This document shows positions 44,128 to 51,682 of a stretch of 64,000 nt of DNA, piece after piece. The stretch lies in assembly GCA_025146135.1 (NCBI GenBank), contig CP102255.1, positions 1,922,001 through 1,986,000 on the forward strand, written 5' to 3'. Under the pieces are notes generated by a model. It did not search any database. It was not told the origin of the DNA and worked only from the letters and a program-made list of their open reading frames with translations. Every line of letters begins with the position of its first letter. Position 1 is the first letter of the stretch. The DNA is from Anaerotruncus colihominis (GTDB lineage Bacteria > Bacillota > Clostridia > Oscillospirales > Ruminococcaceae). Made by a program: the position numbers and the translations under genes.

Positions 44128-45026
44128 GAAACCGCCTGCATAACAGCAATTAAAACAGCGTGGTATTTATCCTGCGCGCGGTCGGTACGGGAAGTCATAA
44201 TCACGGGGACGGTTGTCCCGTTCAGGACGCCCGCCGTAGGAAGCCCCGCCACATAGGTCAATGATTTTGTGAATATATTGCCGGAAGCGAGATCCGGCAG
44301 GATCAATACGTCTGCTTCCCCCGCTATCGGGCCAGCAATCCCCTTATGGCGCGCGGCCTCTTTCGACAGGGCGTTATCCAGCGCCAGCGGACCGTCCACA
44401 ATGCAGTTTTTAATCTGCCCGCGCTCGGAGGCCTTACTGAGCATCGCGGCTTCCACAGTGGATATCATCGCTGGGTTGACCATCTCAACCGGTGCGAGAA
44501 CCGCTACCTTCGGCTGAACGCATCCCAACCTGCGCGCCAGATCAACCGCATTCTTCATAATTTTAACCTTATCGGGATATTCCGGGGCAATATTGACTGC
44601 GCAATCGCTCGCCACCATCAGACGGCCCTGGAATTCAAAAACTGTGGCCTGGCTCAAAAGCTGTTTTTCCAGTACAAACCCGTTGGATTTGTCCAAAATC
44701 GCCCGCATGAAGTCTGCGGTTTGCATGATGCCCTTCATTGGGATATCGGCTTCCCCGGCCTTCACCAGCCTGCATGCACGGGCGGCGGCCTGTGCGGCAT
44801 CCGGTTCCTCGATCAGCTCCCAGTCCGTTTCAAGCTGTCCAAGGCGCTTTAGAATCTCCCTGACCTGCTCTGTCCGGCCGATCAAAATCCCATGCGCAAT
44901 CCCAGCTTCGCGCGCCCGTACCAGAGACGAGAGCGCGTCAAGGTCGTGCGCCCCCGCCAATGCGATCCGCGCGCGCTTGGCGCTATCCAATACAGCATGT
45001 TCAATCTCCTGAAAACTTTTAAACAT
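44124..45026 (-). CDS. ptb: Phosphate butyryltransferase-family enzyme
   Basis: 300 aa. C-terminal motifs SGNIFTKSLTYVAG and TSRTDRAQDKYHA are those of the phosphate acetyl/butyryltransferase family, Ptb branch. It exchanges CoA for phosphate on a short acyl-CoA to give an acyl phosphate, the substrate of Buk. GGAGG lies about 10 bases before the ATG at 45026, 14 bases after buk. Given the Por complex upstream, branched-chain or other acyl-CoAs are as likely as butyryl-CoA. Confidence 0.88.
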   Translation of the reverse strand: MFKSFQEIEHAVLDSAKRARIALAGAHDLDALSSLVRAREAGIAHGILIGRTEQVREILKRLGQLETDWELIEEPDAAQAAARACRLVKAGEADIPMKGIMQTADFMRAILDKSNGFVLEKQLLSQATVFEFQGRLMVASDCAVNIAPEYPDKVKIMKNAVDLARRLGCVQPKVAVLAPVEMVNPAMISTVEAAMLSKASERGQIKNCIVDGPLALDNALSKEAARHKGIAGPIAGEADVLILPDLASGNIFTKSLTYVAGLPTAGVLNGTTVPVIMTSRTDRAQDKYHAVLIAVMQAVS

Positions 45027-45040
45027 TGTCCGCCCCTCCC

Positions 45041-46111
45041 TCAAACCAGTTCCTTGATCCGCTCCATGCCGCGCAGCGCGTCATAGGCGCTCAGGGCCAA
45101 CGACTGCATCTCGTACTCGCCCGGATACAGCGCAACCGGCGCGATGAATTCCACACGCCTGCGAATCCAATCCATCATCATCAAGGAATGCGCCATCCCG
45201 CCGGTTATGATAATCGCATCCACTTCGCCGCAGAGCACCGCCGCACAGGCGGCAATCTCCTTGGAGGTCTGGTAACACATCGCTTCCAGCGCCTCCCGGT
45301 GTTTTTGGCTGCCCTTGGCGGCCTCCTGTTCCGCACGATATGCGTCGGCGTCGCCAAGATAAGCCATAAGCCCGCCTTCCCCATTTATTTTGCGCATCAT
45401 CTGCTGATATGTAAAGGCGCCGGAATAACAGGCATCCACCAGCGCGCCCACAGGCAATGTTCCCGTGCGGTTTGTTGAAAACGGCCCGTCCCCTGCGATG
45501 CCGTTATTCGCATCCACCAGGCGTCCTTTTTTATGCGCCGCTACAGTGATACCGCCGCCCATATGTGCCACGATTAAATTAAGCGCCCTGTAGTCCTTGC
45601 CCTGATCCTTGGCAAACTGTTTGCCAACAGCCCTGTGATTGAGCACCTGGAAACTGCTGCGGCGCGGCATCTCCGCAAGCCCGCTGTACCGGGCCAGCGG
45701 TTCGAACTCATCCGTGGTCGGCGGATCTACTGTCAGGGGAACCGGCCCGTATCTGGCAAATCCCCAGGCGATTTGCAGCCCTAAATCCGTGGGGTGATTG
45801 CCATAACGTTCGCTGCGCGACTGCTCCAGCATCAATTCGTTGACGCGATAGACGCCCCCAGACAGCGGCTTTGTGTGTCCGCCGCGCGTCACAAAGGCAT
45901 CCAGCTTCTCCACCCGGATTCCATGAGCGTCTAAAAATCCGCAGATCGCGTCCATCCTGTAGTCATACTGTTCCCATACGGTTGCAAAGCCCTTTAAATC
46001 GCTGCTTTGATGGGACAGGTTCTCCTTAAGGACACAGCGGTCATTTTCATAATAGGCGATTTTGGTCGAAGTGCTTCCCAAATTGATGGCCACGATTTTA
46101 TAAACCTTCAT
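45041..46111 (-). CDS. buk: Butyrate kinase-family acyl kinase
   Basis: 356 aa, normal size. The acetate/butyrate kinase motifs are INLGSTSTK at residue 10, ATRGG-like VTRGG, VAHMGGGITVAAH (about 185) and IITGGMAHS. It makes ATP and a free carboxylic acid from the acyl phosphate. GAAGGGG lies about 8 bases before the ATG at 46111. The gene is separated from the Por genes by a terminator, so its expression may be partly independent. Confidence 0.92.
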   Translation of the reverse strand: MKVYKIVAINLGSTSTKIAYYENDRCVLKENLSHQSSDLKGFATVWEQYDYRMDAICGFLDAHGIRVEKLDAFVTRGGHTKPLSGGVYRVNELMLEQSRSERYGNHPTDLGLQIAWGFARYGPVPLTVDPPTTDEFEPLARYSGLAEMPRRSSFQVLNHRAVGKQFAKDQGKDYRALNLIVAHMGGGITVAAHKKGRLVDANNGIAGDGPFSTNRTGTLPVGALVDACYSGAFTYQQMMRKINGEGGLMAYLGDADAYRAEQEAAKGSQKHREALEAMCYQTSKEIAACAAVLCGEVDAIIITGGMAHSLMMMDWIRRRVEFIAPVALYPGEYEMQSLALSAYDALRGMERIKELV

Positions 46112-46135
46112 TGCAAGCCCCTTCCTATCCATTTT

Positions 46136-46168
46136 AAAAAGGAACCGGGGAAAGGCGCCCCCGGTTCC
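46136..46168 (-). terminator. Hairpin between the Por genes and buk
   Basis: Minus strand GGAACCGGGG-GCGCCTTT-CCCCGGTTCC followed by TTTTTAAAA, a full intrinsic terminator shape inside an otherwise co-directional gene set. Partial readthrough is likely. Confidence 0.8.
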
Positions 46169-46180
46169 TGGTATTTGAAT

Positions 46181-47050
46181 TTACACGCTTTTATCAACCA
46201 GCGCCTCATACCGTTCCCGCACCGACTTTTGAATTTGTTCGACCTGATCGGCCGGGACACCTTTGAAACGGCCCTGCAAATTCAAATAATCCGCAACCGG
46301 ACGCAGCTCCTTCGGCTTTACGTTGACCGTGGTCCTGCCGCCCTCAACTTCATAAAGCACCCATGCACCGGTATTGATTGCCGCACGGCAAACCTCAATC
46401 GATTTGGCCGGCGGATATCCCCATCCTGTGGGGCAAGGCGCATGGACATGGATCAGAGAAGGGCCTGCGGTATCCCTGGCCTTTTGAACCTTCATACGCA
46501 GATCCGGAATATTTGCCACCGATGCGCTGGCCGCATAGGGAATCCTGTGCGCCACCGCAATCGCAATCAGGTCTTTTCGCGGCGTAAGCTTGCCGGCAGG
46601 AGTCGTCGTGGTGCTGGCACCCATCGGCGTGGAGCTTGAGGACTGGATCCCGGTATTCATATACGCTTCATTGTCGTAACAGATATAAAGCACCCGGTCC
46701 CCGCGCTCCACCATTCCTGAAAAAGACTGCAGGCCGATATCGGCCGTGGCCCCGTCCCCCGCGAACGCCAGCACAGTTGTATGATGGTTTCCCTGCGCCT
46801 CAAGGCCCGCTTTCACGCCGGCCGCCATCGCCGCCGTATTCTCCAGGTTCCCCTGGAATCCGCCAAGCCTCATACCGGCTTCCGGTCCGAATCCGCAAAA
46901 AAGCGCGGAGCAGCCCGGCGGGATAATGACAACCGTATCCTCCCCCAAAACGTCCAGGACATTTCTGAGGATCAGCTCCAGGCCGCATCCCGCACAGGCG
47001 CTCACCCCATGCGCAACAAGCCCCTTCGCTTGCTTAACGACATCAAACAT
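46181..47050 (-). CDS. 2-oxoacid:ferredoxin oxidoreductase beta subunit
   Basis: 289 aa. Cluster ligands CAGCG (about residue 19), the thiamine diphosphate motif GDGATADIGLQ followed by YDNEAYMNTG, and SSSTPMGASTTTTP are diagnostic of PorB/VorA-type subunits. It holds ThDP and a [4Fe-4S] cluster. Its start overlaps the alpha gene by 8 bases. The acyl specificity (pyruvate, branched-chain or aryl) cannot be told from motifs. Confidence 0.92.
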   Translation of the reverse strand: MFDVVKQAKGLVAHGVSACAGCGLELILRNVLDVLGEDTVVIIPPGCSALFCGFGPEAGMRLGGFQGNLENTAAMAAGVKAGLEAQGNHHTTVLAFAGDGATADIGLQSFSGMVERGDRVLYICYDNEAYMNTGIQSSSSTPMGASTTTTPAGKLTPRKDLIAIAVAHRIPYAASASVANIPDLRMKVQKARDTAGPSLIHVHAPCPTGWGYPPAKSIEVCRAAINTGAWVLYEVEGGRTTVNVKPKELRPVADYLNLQGRFKGVPADQVEQIQKSVRERYEALVDKSV

Positions 47051-48248
47051 GTTTTAACACCTGCCTTATATTCATGGGATGCTCCTTCAGATCGATCCAA
47101 GCCGGTTCTTCACATACCTGTGCGTCCTTTTGTGCCATGTCCTCGAAAATATGCCGGATGGTGTCCATGCTGATATCGCGCCCGCCCAGGCCGCCGATAT
47201 AGCCGCGCACATTAATCCCCATACTTTGAAGCGCCGCGCAGACCTCCAGCCAGACAGGCGCCCCCTGCGCGCCCAAACCGGCGCTGCGGTCCAGGACGGC
47301 TGCATGCTCTGCGTTTTTGAGCAGCGCGGCCACCTGCCTGTACGGGAACGGGCGGAAGGAAACAATTTTCAAAACGCCAACATGCTGCCCCTGTTCACGC
47401 AGCCGGTCGGCCACATATTTGGCCGTACCCGCCATTGAGCCGATTGTCACCAGGACTGTCTTTGCATCCTCCAGCCGGTAAGGCTCGACTACATGGTGCT
47501 CGCGTCCGAACCGCTCCTGAAACTCCGTGAATACCTCCTCCATCACCTCTGCGGCCGCAGCAAAGCCGCGGCTCTGCTGATAACGCATCTCCGTGAATTC
47601 ATCCGACGAGGTCAGATTATTGACGATCATCGGATCTTCCGGGTCGATGTAGCTGTTATGCCGCCGGTAAGGGCCGATAAAAGCGTCCGCCTCAGCCTGT
47701 TCGGCGACCCGGACCTTCTGCATGGAATGCGATAGGAAAAATCCATCCAGACAGACCATACACGGCAGTTGTACACGACGGTCCTCCGCAATCCGATATG
47801 CGCACATGGTCAAATCATAGACGTCCTGCACATTTTCACAATAAAGCTGCATCCAGCCGCTGTCACGTTCCGCCATGCTGTCCTGATGGTCGCACCACAG
47901 GCTCCATGGGGAGGCCAGCGCACGGTTGACAACCGGCATCACAATCGGCGCGCGCACGCCGGCGGCTGCGTTCACAATCTCGTGCATCAGGGCAAGCCCT
48001 ACCGAAGCGGTGGCCGTGGCGGCGCGCACGCCGGTCATCTGCGCGCCCAAAGCCACTGACAGGGCGGAATGCTCCGATTCCACGCGCACATAGTTCGCGT
48101 CCAGTTCCCCGTCCGCCACCGCGTCGGCCAACTTTTCGGCGATGGTGCTCTGCGGCGTGATTGGATACGCAGAGATCACCTTGACGCGCGCCGCTTTAAT
48201 TGCCTCGACGGCGGCGGTATTCCCATCCAGCATCTTGTCATGCGCCAT
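47043..48248 (-). CDS. 2-oxoacid:ferredoxin oxidoreductase alpha subunit
   Basis: 401 aa. N-terminal AYPITPQSTIAEKLAD is the signature of PorA/VorB subunits, with VESEHSALS and a C-terminal KIVSFRPFPYR segment. It forms the 2-oxoacid-binding part of the complex with the beta, gamma and delta subunits and releases an acyl-CoA, CO2 and reduced ferredoxin. Its ATG overlaps the delta gene's TAA by one base (TAATG). Confidence 0.92.
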   Translation of the reverse strand: MAHDKMLDGNTAAVEAIKAARVKVISAYPITPQSTIAEKLADAVADGELDANYVRVESEHSALSVALGAQMTGVRAATATASVGLALMHEIVNAAAGVRAPIVMPVVNRALASPWSLWCDHQDSMAERDSGWMQLYCENVQDVYDLTMCAYRIAEDRRVQLPCMVCLDGFFLSHSMQKVRVAEQAEADAFIGPYRRHNSYIDPEDPMIVNNLTSSDEFTEMRYQQSRGFAAAAEVMEEVFTEFQERFGREHHVVEPYRLEDAKTVLVTIGSMAGTAKYVADRLREQGQHVGVLKIVSFRPFPYRQVAALLKNAEHAAVLDRSAGLGAQGAPVWLEVCAALQSMGINVRGYIGGLGGRDISMDTIRHIFEDMAQKDAQVCEEPAWIDLKEHPMNIRQVLKHV

Positions 48249-48553
48249 TATGCGTCACCTCGTTCCGATACCATTTGAATACAGCCTTTTGGGCATTCAT
48301 TTGCGCAAATCCCACAGCCCTTGCAGTAATCCCACATAAATTCCACACAGTCCGGCCGGTCCTTATGAATTGTAATGACATCCGCCGGGCAGTAACGCTG
48401 GCAGACACCGCATTTAATGCAAGTCGAAGCGTCCACCTGCGGGCGTTCGATCCGCCAGCTTCCCGTGTTCGCTGCGTCAAAGATATACGCGACCGGCCCT
48501 AAAATATCACATCTCGCAAGTCCGTTCATAGGCTTCTCTTGCAGCGTTTGCAT
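48248..48553 (-). CDS. 2-oxoacid:ferredoxin oxidoreductase delta subunit (2[4Fe-4S] ferredoxin)
   Basis: 101 aa with two clusters: CIKCGVCQRYCP and CKGCGICANECP. It links the catalytic subunits to the external ferredoxin. Two starts are possible: ATG 48553, 7 bases after GGGGG, overlapping the gamma gene by 47 bases, and ATG 48529 with a poorer site and a 23-base overlap. The first is chosen on ribosome-site strength. Confidence 0.88.
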   Translation of the reverse strand: MQTLQEKPMNGLARCDILGPVAYIFDAANTGSWRIERPQVDASTCIKCGVCQRYCPADVITIHKDRPDCVEFMWDYCKGCGICANECPKGCIQMVSERGDA

Positions 48554-49061
48554 TCTTATCCCCCGCCTTTTCTCCAAACGTTTCTTTCAGCGCCGCCATC
48601 ACTGATTCAATGGATACAAGTCCTGTTTTGCTTAACGCGCCAAGCATTGCTCCATTTGGAATCGGACGCCTAATCCATTTCAGCGCCACATCAACCGCAT
48701 CGGTATAATACGCCTTTTGGAAGCCGTATTGCTCCATATATTCCGACGCTTCCCGTTCCGATTTTGTATTGAGCACCAGAACCGTACCGTCGTGTTTACC
48801 CTTGCCGATGTCAATATTTTTTTCCCTTACAGACGGGTCCATTACAAGCACGATATCGGGCTCATACACAAAACAGTTGAGCAGAATCGGTTCATTATCC
48901 ACCACCACGTCGGTATACACCGGCGCGCCGCGCCGTTCATGGCCATAGGCGGGGATGGTAACGGCATATTTACCCTCATAGATTGATACCGCCGCCGACA
49001 GTACCTTTGCTGCGGTCACAACTCCCTGACCGCCCAGGCCGTAAAATTTCAGCCGGATCAT
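48507..49061 (-). CDS. 2-oxoacid:ferredoxin oxidoreductase gamma subunit
   Basis: 184 aa. MIRLKFYGLGGQGVVTAAKVL and PAYGHERRGAPVY are the hallmark segments of PorG/VorC subunits. It completes a four-subunit enzyme in the order gamma-delta-alpha-beta. AAAGGAGG lies about 6 bases before the ATG. It is 25 bases downstream of the malate/lactate-type dehydrogenase gene, whose product could be this enzyme's substrate. Confidence 0.92.
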   Translation of the reverse strand: MIRLKFYGLGGQGVVTAAKVLSAAVSIYEGKYAVTIPAYGHERRGAPVYTDVVVDNEPILLNCFVYEPDIVLVMDPSVREKNIDIGKGKHDGTVLVLNTKSEREASEYMEQYGFQKAYYTDAVDVALKWIRRPIPNGAMLGALSKTGLVSIESVMAALKETFGEKAGDKNANAAREAYERTCEM

Positions 49062-49086
49062 ATCGGCCCTCCTTTGATTGTTAAAT

Positions 49087-49998
49087 TCAATTCCTGATGG
49101 ATTGCAGCAAAGAATGGATTTTCTTCACCGCCCCGTCGAGCTGCCCTTGTTCCTCACCGGAAAGCGCAAGCTCCATAATCTCCGTGATCCCCCGCGCCCC
49201 AAGACGCGCCGGTACACCGACACTGACCGCCCGGTATCCATATTCACCATCCAGTATGACGGAACACGGCAGCACCTGTCCGCTGTCGGACGCAATTGCT
49301 GCTATGATACGCGCCAGTTGTACGCCGGAAGTCCACCCGCTGGTTCGCCCGCTTTGCAGCGCCTGATAGCGGGAAAACCAGGAGCGCGTTTCCAAAAGCA
49401 CAGCCTCCTTCTGCCGTGCATCCAGCCGCACATATTTTTGATCGATAAAAATACGGCTGAAAAGCGGGACTGTTTTTTCCCCATGCTCACCCAAGCAGAT
49501 GGCGTCCACCCTGTCCGCCCCGATATTCAATACCTTTGCAACGGCCCATTTCAGCCGCAGCGTATCGTTCGCTGAAAAGCCGATAATCTGGCGCCGACCC
49601 AGGCCGGTGCAGTCTTGGATCACAACATTGATCACATCCACTGGATTGACCGCGTTGATAATCACATGGTTTTGATTCAGCCCGCGCAGCTTGGAGCAAA
49701 TCTCCGTCACGATATCCCGGTTTGCCTGCAGGTAGCTGTCGCGCGTGCCGGTTCCAGTTTCGGGAACGCTGGCGGTGATCAGGATGAGTTCGCAATCCTC
49801 AAGCCGCTTGTAATCCCCCTTTGTTACTTTTGTGCGTGAGCATGACGAAAGCGCCTGATCCATGTCCATCACATGGCTCATCGTCATGTTTTCCCGGATA
49901 TCCAGCAGCCGGATCTCCTCCAGCACGTCCATTCCGCCCGCACAGAACGCCGCCGTGCTTCCCAGAAGCCCCGCGCCCCCAATGACCGCCAGTTTCAT
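49087..49998 (-). CDS. L-lactate/malate dehydrogenase-family protein with unusual specificity residue
   Basis: 303 aa. NAD fold GGAGLLGS, catalytic set Arg86, Asp145/Arg148 (NDTLR) and His172 (GEHGEK) and the NPVD motif (118-121) are all present. The residue that selects substrate lies six before Arg86: Gln in lactate and Arg in malate dehydrogenases, but Glu80 here (VPETGTGTR). It should oxidise a 2-hydroxyacid to a 2-oxoacid, but probably neither malate nor lactate. Its start overlaps the M20 gene by 4 bases. Confidence 0.85.
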   Translation of the reverse strand: MKLAVIGGAGLLGSTAAFCAGGMDVLEEIRLLDIRENMTMSHVMDMDQALSSCSRTKVTKGDYKRLEDCELILITASVPETGTGTRDSYLQANRDIVTEICSKLRGLNQNHVIINAVNPVDVINVVIQDCTGLGRRQIIGFSANDTLRLKWAVAKVLNIGADRVDAICLGEHGEKTVPLFSRIFIDQKYVRLDARQKEAVLLETRSWFSRYQALQSGRTSGWTSGVQLARIIAAIASDSGQVLPCSVILDGEYGYRAVSVGVPARLGARGITEIMELALSGEEQGQLDGAVKKIHSLLQSIRN

Positions 49999-51368
49999 TC
50001 CGATCCCCCGTTTCTGCCGCCCGTCTGTTTAAAATCCGCTTTGATCTCCGCCAAAAGCTCCGGCATACAAAACAAGCGCATCGCCGTGTCGGCAATCACT
50101 TTCGCCGCGTAGAGCATCCCCTTCTGCCCGATCGACATACCCGCGCAGGCGGCGACCTGCCAGGTGTGTCCAGGCGTTCCCACTGGCATGCAGCAGGTAA
50201 AGACCTGCCCGGTCGGGACCGCCGCGCTCACATCCGAAACGTCTGTGGAGCCGGCAAGGAAGGCCGGCGCGGCCTTGAGCGGCGTCACGCCGCTATGAAG
50301 GATCTGTCCCTCCAGTTCCATAACAGAAAATTCAAGCAGCGCGTTTCTGCGCACCTGATCGGGAAACGTATCCTGGAGTTTTTTGGCGAATTCCAGTTCC
50401 TCCTGCGTCCAGTCCGGAACTGGGACACGCGTCATGCTTTCATAAAGCAGGCGGTTGAGCGGCCCGTTCAATATGGTGTTGCTGCATCCGCTCAAAACCT
50501 CGTGCATAACGGTCGTCCCGGTCATCAGCGCCGCGCCGTTTGATACGTCGATCAGGCGCTTTGTGATCTCCTCCACCTGTTCCTTATAAGGCGCGCGCAC
50601 ATAGTACCAGGACTGCGCCCGCCCCGGCACCACATTCGGTTTTCCGCCGCCGTCCGTAATCACATAGTGGACCCGCGCTTGCGGGATGATGTGTTCGCGC
50701 AGATAGTTTGCGCCAACATTCATAAGCTCCACCGCGTCAAGGGCGCTTCGCCCCTGTTCAGGCGCGGCGGCTGCATGGGCGGTTTTCCCGAGAAATGTAA
50801 ATTTCATGGAGGTCATCGCCGAATAGGAATAGTCGGACACCGTATTGCTGGCCATCGGATGCCATGTCAGGCAGACGTCGGAGCTGTCAAAGGCGCCCTG
50901 CTTTGCCATCACGATTTTTCCAAGCATGATCTCCTCCGCCGGGCATCCGAAGTACTGCACGGTTCCCGGCAAACGGTATCGCTCCAGCAACCCCCTGACC
51001 GCCGCCGCGCTGCCAGCCATCCCACTGCCTAACAAATTGTGGCCGCATGCGTGGCCCGGCGCGCCGGCTCTTACAGGCGCCTGCTCCGGCAGGGCCTTTT
51101 GGCTCAAGCCCGGCAGCGCGTCGTATTCCCCCAGAAACGAAATCACGGGATTTCCGCTGCCCCACTTTGCACAGAACGCGGTCGGCAGCCCGCAGACACC
51201 CTCCTCGACTGCAAATCCGTTTTCCTTCAGATATGCCGCCAATCGCCGGCTGGAGCGGTGTTCCTCCTCTGAAAGCTCGGCGTATTCCCAAATTTCCCGG
51301 CTCAAATCCGCCAGTTCCTGTTGGCGGCTGTCAAGCGTCTGAATCAGTTCCTCAGTAAAGTCCTTCAC
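49995..51368 (-). CDS. M20-family amidohydrolase (AbgB-like)
   Basis: 457 aa. Metal ligands appear in GEYDALPG, HACGHN (about residue 108) and the EE pair (PAEEIM), with the dimerisation insert containing KTAHAAAAPEQGRSALD. The closest general pattern is the p-aminobenzoyl-glutamate hydrolase AbgB/M20D branch. It should release an amino or hydroxy acid from an N-acyl-type conjugate in the cytoplasm. It is coupled by 4-base overlaps to both neighbours. Confidence 0.88.
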   Translation of the reverse strand: MKDFTEELIQTLDSRQQELADLSREIWEYAELSEEEHRSSRRLAAYLKENGFAVEEGVCGLPTAFCAKWGSGNPVISFLGEYDALPGLSQKALPEQAPVRAGAPGHACGHNLLGSGMAGSAAAVRGLLERYRLPGTVQYFGCPAEEIMLGKIVMAKQGAFDSSDVCLTWHPMASNTVSDYSYSAMTSMKFTFLGKTAHAAAAPEQGRSALDAVELMNVGANYLREHIIPQARVHYVITDGGGKPNVVPGRAQSWYYVRAPYKEQVEEITKRLIDVSNGAALMTGTTVMHEVLSGCSNTILNGPLNRLLYESMTRVPVPDWTQEELEFAKKLQDTFPDQVRRNALLEFSVMELEGQILHSGVTPLKAAPAFLAGSTDVSDVSAAVPTGQVFTCCMPVGTPGHTWQVAACAGMSIGQKGMLYAAKVIADTAMRLFCMPELLAEIKADFKQTGGRNGGSE

Positions 51369-51670
51369 CTGACCACCAAATCCTTCACAACGTTTTCATT
51401 TTTCGGACCAAGTTCGAGCGATTCTTCCCAAACCCGGCAGGTACAGGCCAGCCGCGTCTTGCCGTTCACACGCACCGCGCACCGCCCGCAGATTCCCTGG
51501 TTACAGACGCTGTGCCGGTAATAGGAAAGCGTGCCGTCGAGCTTTTCATAGATATAATCGAGAACGTCCATCACCGTATGGCTGCCATCCGCCGGCAATG
51601 GGACCTGATAAAGCTGCAAATGGGGACGGCTGTCTGTTTCAGGGTCCCATCGCGTCACCTGTACATTCAT
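51365..51670 (-). CDS. Small [2Fe-2S] protein, fumarate-reductase iron-sulfur N-domain only
   Basis: 101 aa. The plant-type cluster motif C-x4-C-x2-C followed by a fourth Cys is clear (CNQGICGRC ... LAC, about residues 56-76), with YRHSVCNQG like SdhB/FrdB. The usual C-terminal domain carrying the [4Fe-4S] and [3Fe-4S] clusters is absent, and the protein ends naturally with a stop. GGAGGG precedes the ATG. It lies 12 bases after the flavoprotein gene and is its likely electron partner. Confidence 0.85.
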   Translation of the reverse strand: MNVQVTRWDPETDSRPHLQLYQVPLPADGSHTVMDVLDYIYEKLDGTLSYYRHSVCNQGICGRCAVRVNGKTRLACTCRVWEESLELGPKNENVVKDLVVR

Positions 51671-51682
51671 CCTTCACCCTCC

